The notes beneath the pieces were generated by a model. It made no database searches. It was not told the DNA's origin and worked only from the letters and a program-made list of their open reading frames with translations. This document shows, piece after piece, positions 19,354 to 19,853 of a stretch of DNA of 19,853 bases; position 1 is the stretch's first letter; every line of letters begins with the position of its first letter. The DNA comes from Dissophora ornata (lineage: Eukaryota > Mortierellomycota > Mortierellomycetes > Mortierellales > Mortierellaceae). Where the stretch lies: contig MU617186.1 in assembly GCA_025201705.1 (NCBI GenBank), positions 1-19,853 of the forward strand, written 5' to 3'. The translations under genes were made by a program, and so were the position numbers.

Positions 19354-19853
19354 CTAACCATTTAGAAGAGACAAGTCAACAGGGGTCAAACACGACTCTG
19401 CATTCTCTTTCTTGATGATATTGCAGTGACGACAAGATCCTGCGCAAAGCATAGTCGGTTTCTTACAAGAGTCAACCGACGAGAGCGTAATCGATGAACA
19501 AGGACTTCTCGTGATCAATGTCCAACGCGACTCGGGCTTGGCCATGTTGCTGTGAAAATTGCATAGTGATCAACTAATGAAAATAAAAGAGACACTTTAT
19601 TGTGGATGTTGCTATGAGAAACATGTCTAATAAAGGCTTGCTCTTGGTCTGTCCCCTTGCCACAAAGTGCAAGAGGAGCTGTGCAGAGTACACCACGGGC
19701 AGGTGGCAAGCCATCGTACTCCAATACTGGGTGGACAGCCACTTCACTCGAAGTGGAACTGTCGCTTGAACATGAAACCTTGCACACAACACAACAATCC
19801 GTATATCAGTCGCATCAAAAGACAAAATCATCGCGTTGGCAAGGGGGTTTCTG
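19354..19853. other. Right edge, no supported gene
   Basis: Minus-strand open frames of 60-90 codons occur (19354-19545, 19515-19787, 19574-19831), along with a short plus-strand frame near 19430-19555, but none has an acceptable start, a consistent splice partner or a family I recognise. I searched this stretch for the missing N-terminal part of the phosphatase (a PPLNF-like start and the LKTII-like strand) and did not find it. Confidence 0.45.

Noticed and set aside
19515..19787. Minus-strand open frame considered as the missing first exon of the phosphatase
   Set aside because: It lacks the N-terminal family motifs, has no proper ATG start and no splice path to 19353 in frame.

Overview
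The window looks like nuclear DNA of a filamentous fungus, most likely an early-diverging zygomycete of the Mortierella group (inference). Reasons: genes are split by mostly 77-204 nt GT..AG introns with CTAAC/CTAAT/CTGAC-like branch sites; leaders are pyrimidine-rich; AATAAA signals follow several stops; and there is a Crinkler-type (CRN) effector-like gene of the kind abundant in Mortierella and Rhizophagus. No rRNA, tRNA, CRISPR array or complete transposon was seen.

Layout, left to right. (1) A long plus-strand gene (about 400-4702, left end unresolved) that reads through six exons as a bromodomain followed by a protein kinase domain; this is the most unusual object here. (2) A convergent minus-strand gene (5240-6382) for a secreted, GPI-anchored surface protein. 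(3) A 1.2-1.3 kb divergent promoter region, then a plus-strand monocarboxylate-transporter-like MFS permease (7682-9490). (4) A minus-strand sodium:solute symporter-family permease (10066-11902). (5) A minus-strand CRN-family gene (12420-13947) whose header domain is broken by frameshifts and a stop while its C-terminal body stays open. (6) Two plus-strand housekeeping genes: the mitochondrial/peroxisomal AAA ATPase Msp1 (14525-16017) and biotin-protein ligase (16378-18610). (7) On the minus strand at 18894-19353, a 5'-truncated, frameshifted relic of an Oca1/Siw14-type phosphatase. The last 500 bases hold no gene I can defend.

The genes do not form a pathway; neighbours are convergent or divergent singletons, as usual in fungi. 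Two permeases and a surface protein sit beside each other, but nothing in the sequence links their regulation. Two decayed genes (CRN and phosphatase) flank the conserved Msp1-biotin ligase pair, suggesting that gene loss is active around a stable core. Exon boundaries were worked out by hand from splice motifs, codon phase and family conservation; cDNA would settle the uncertain ones.
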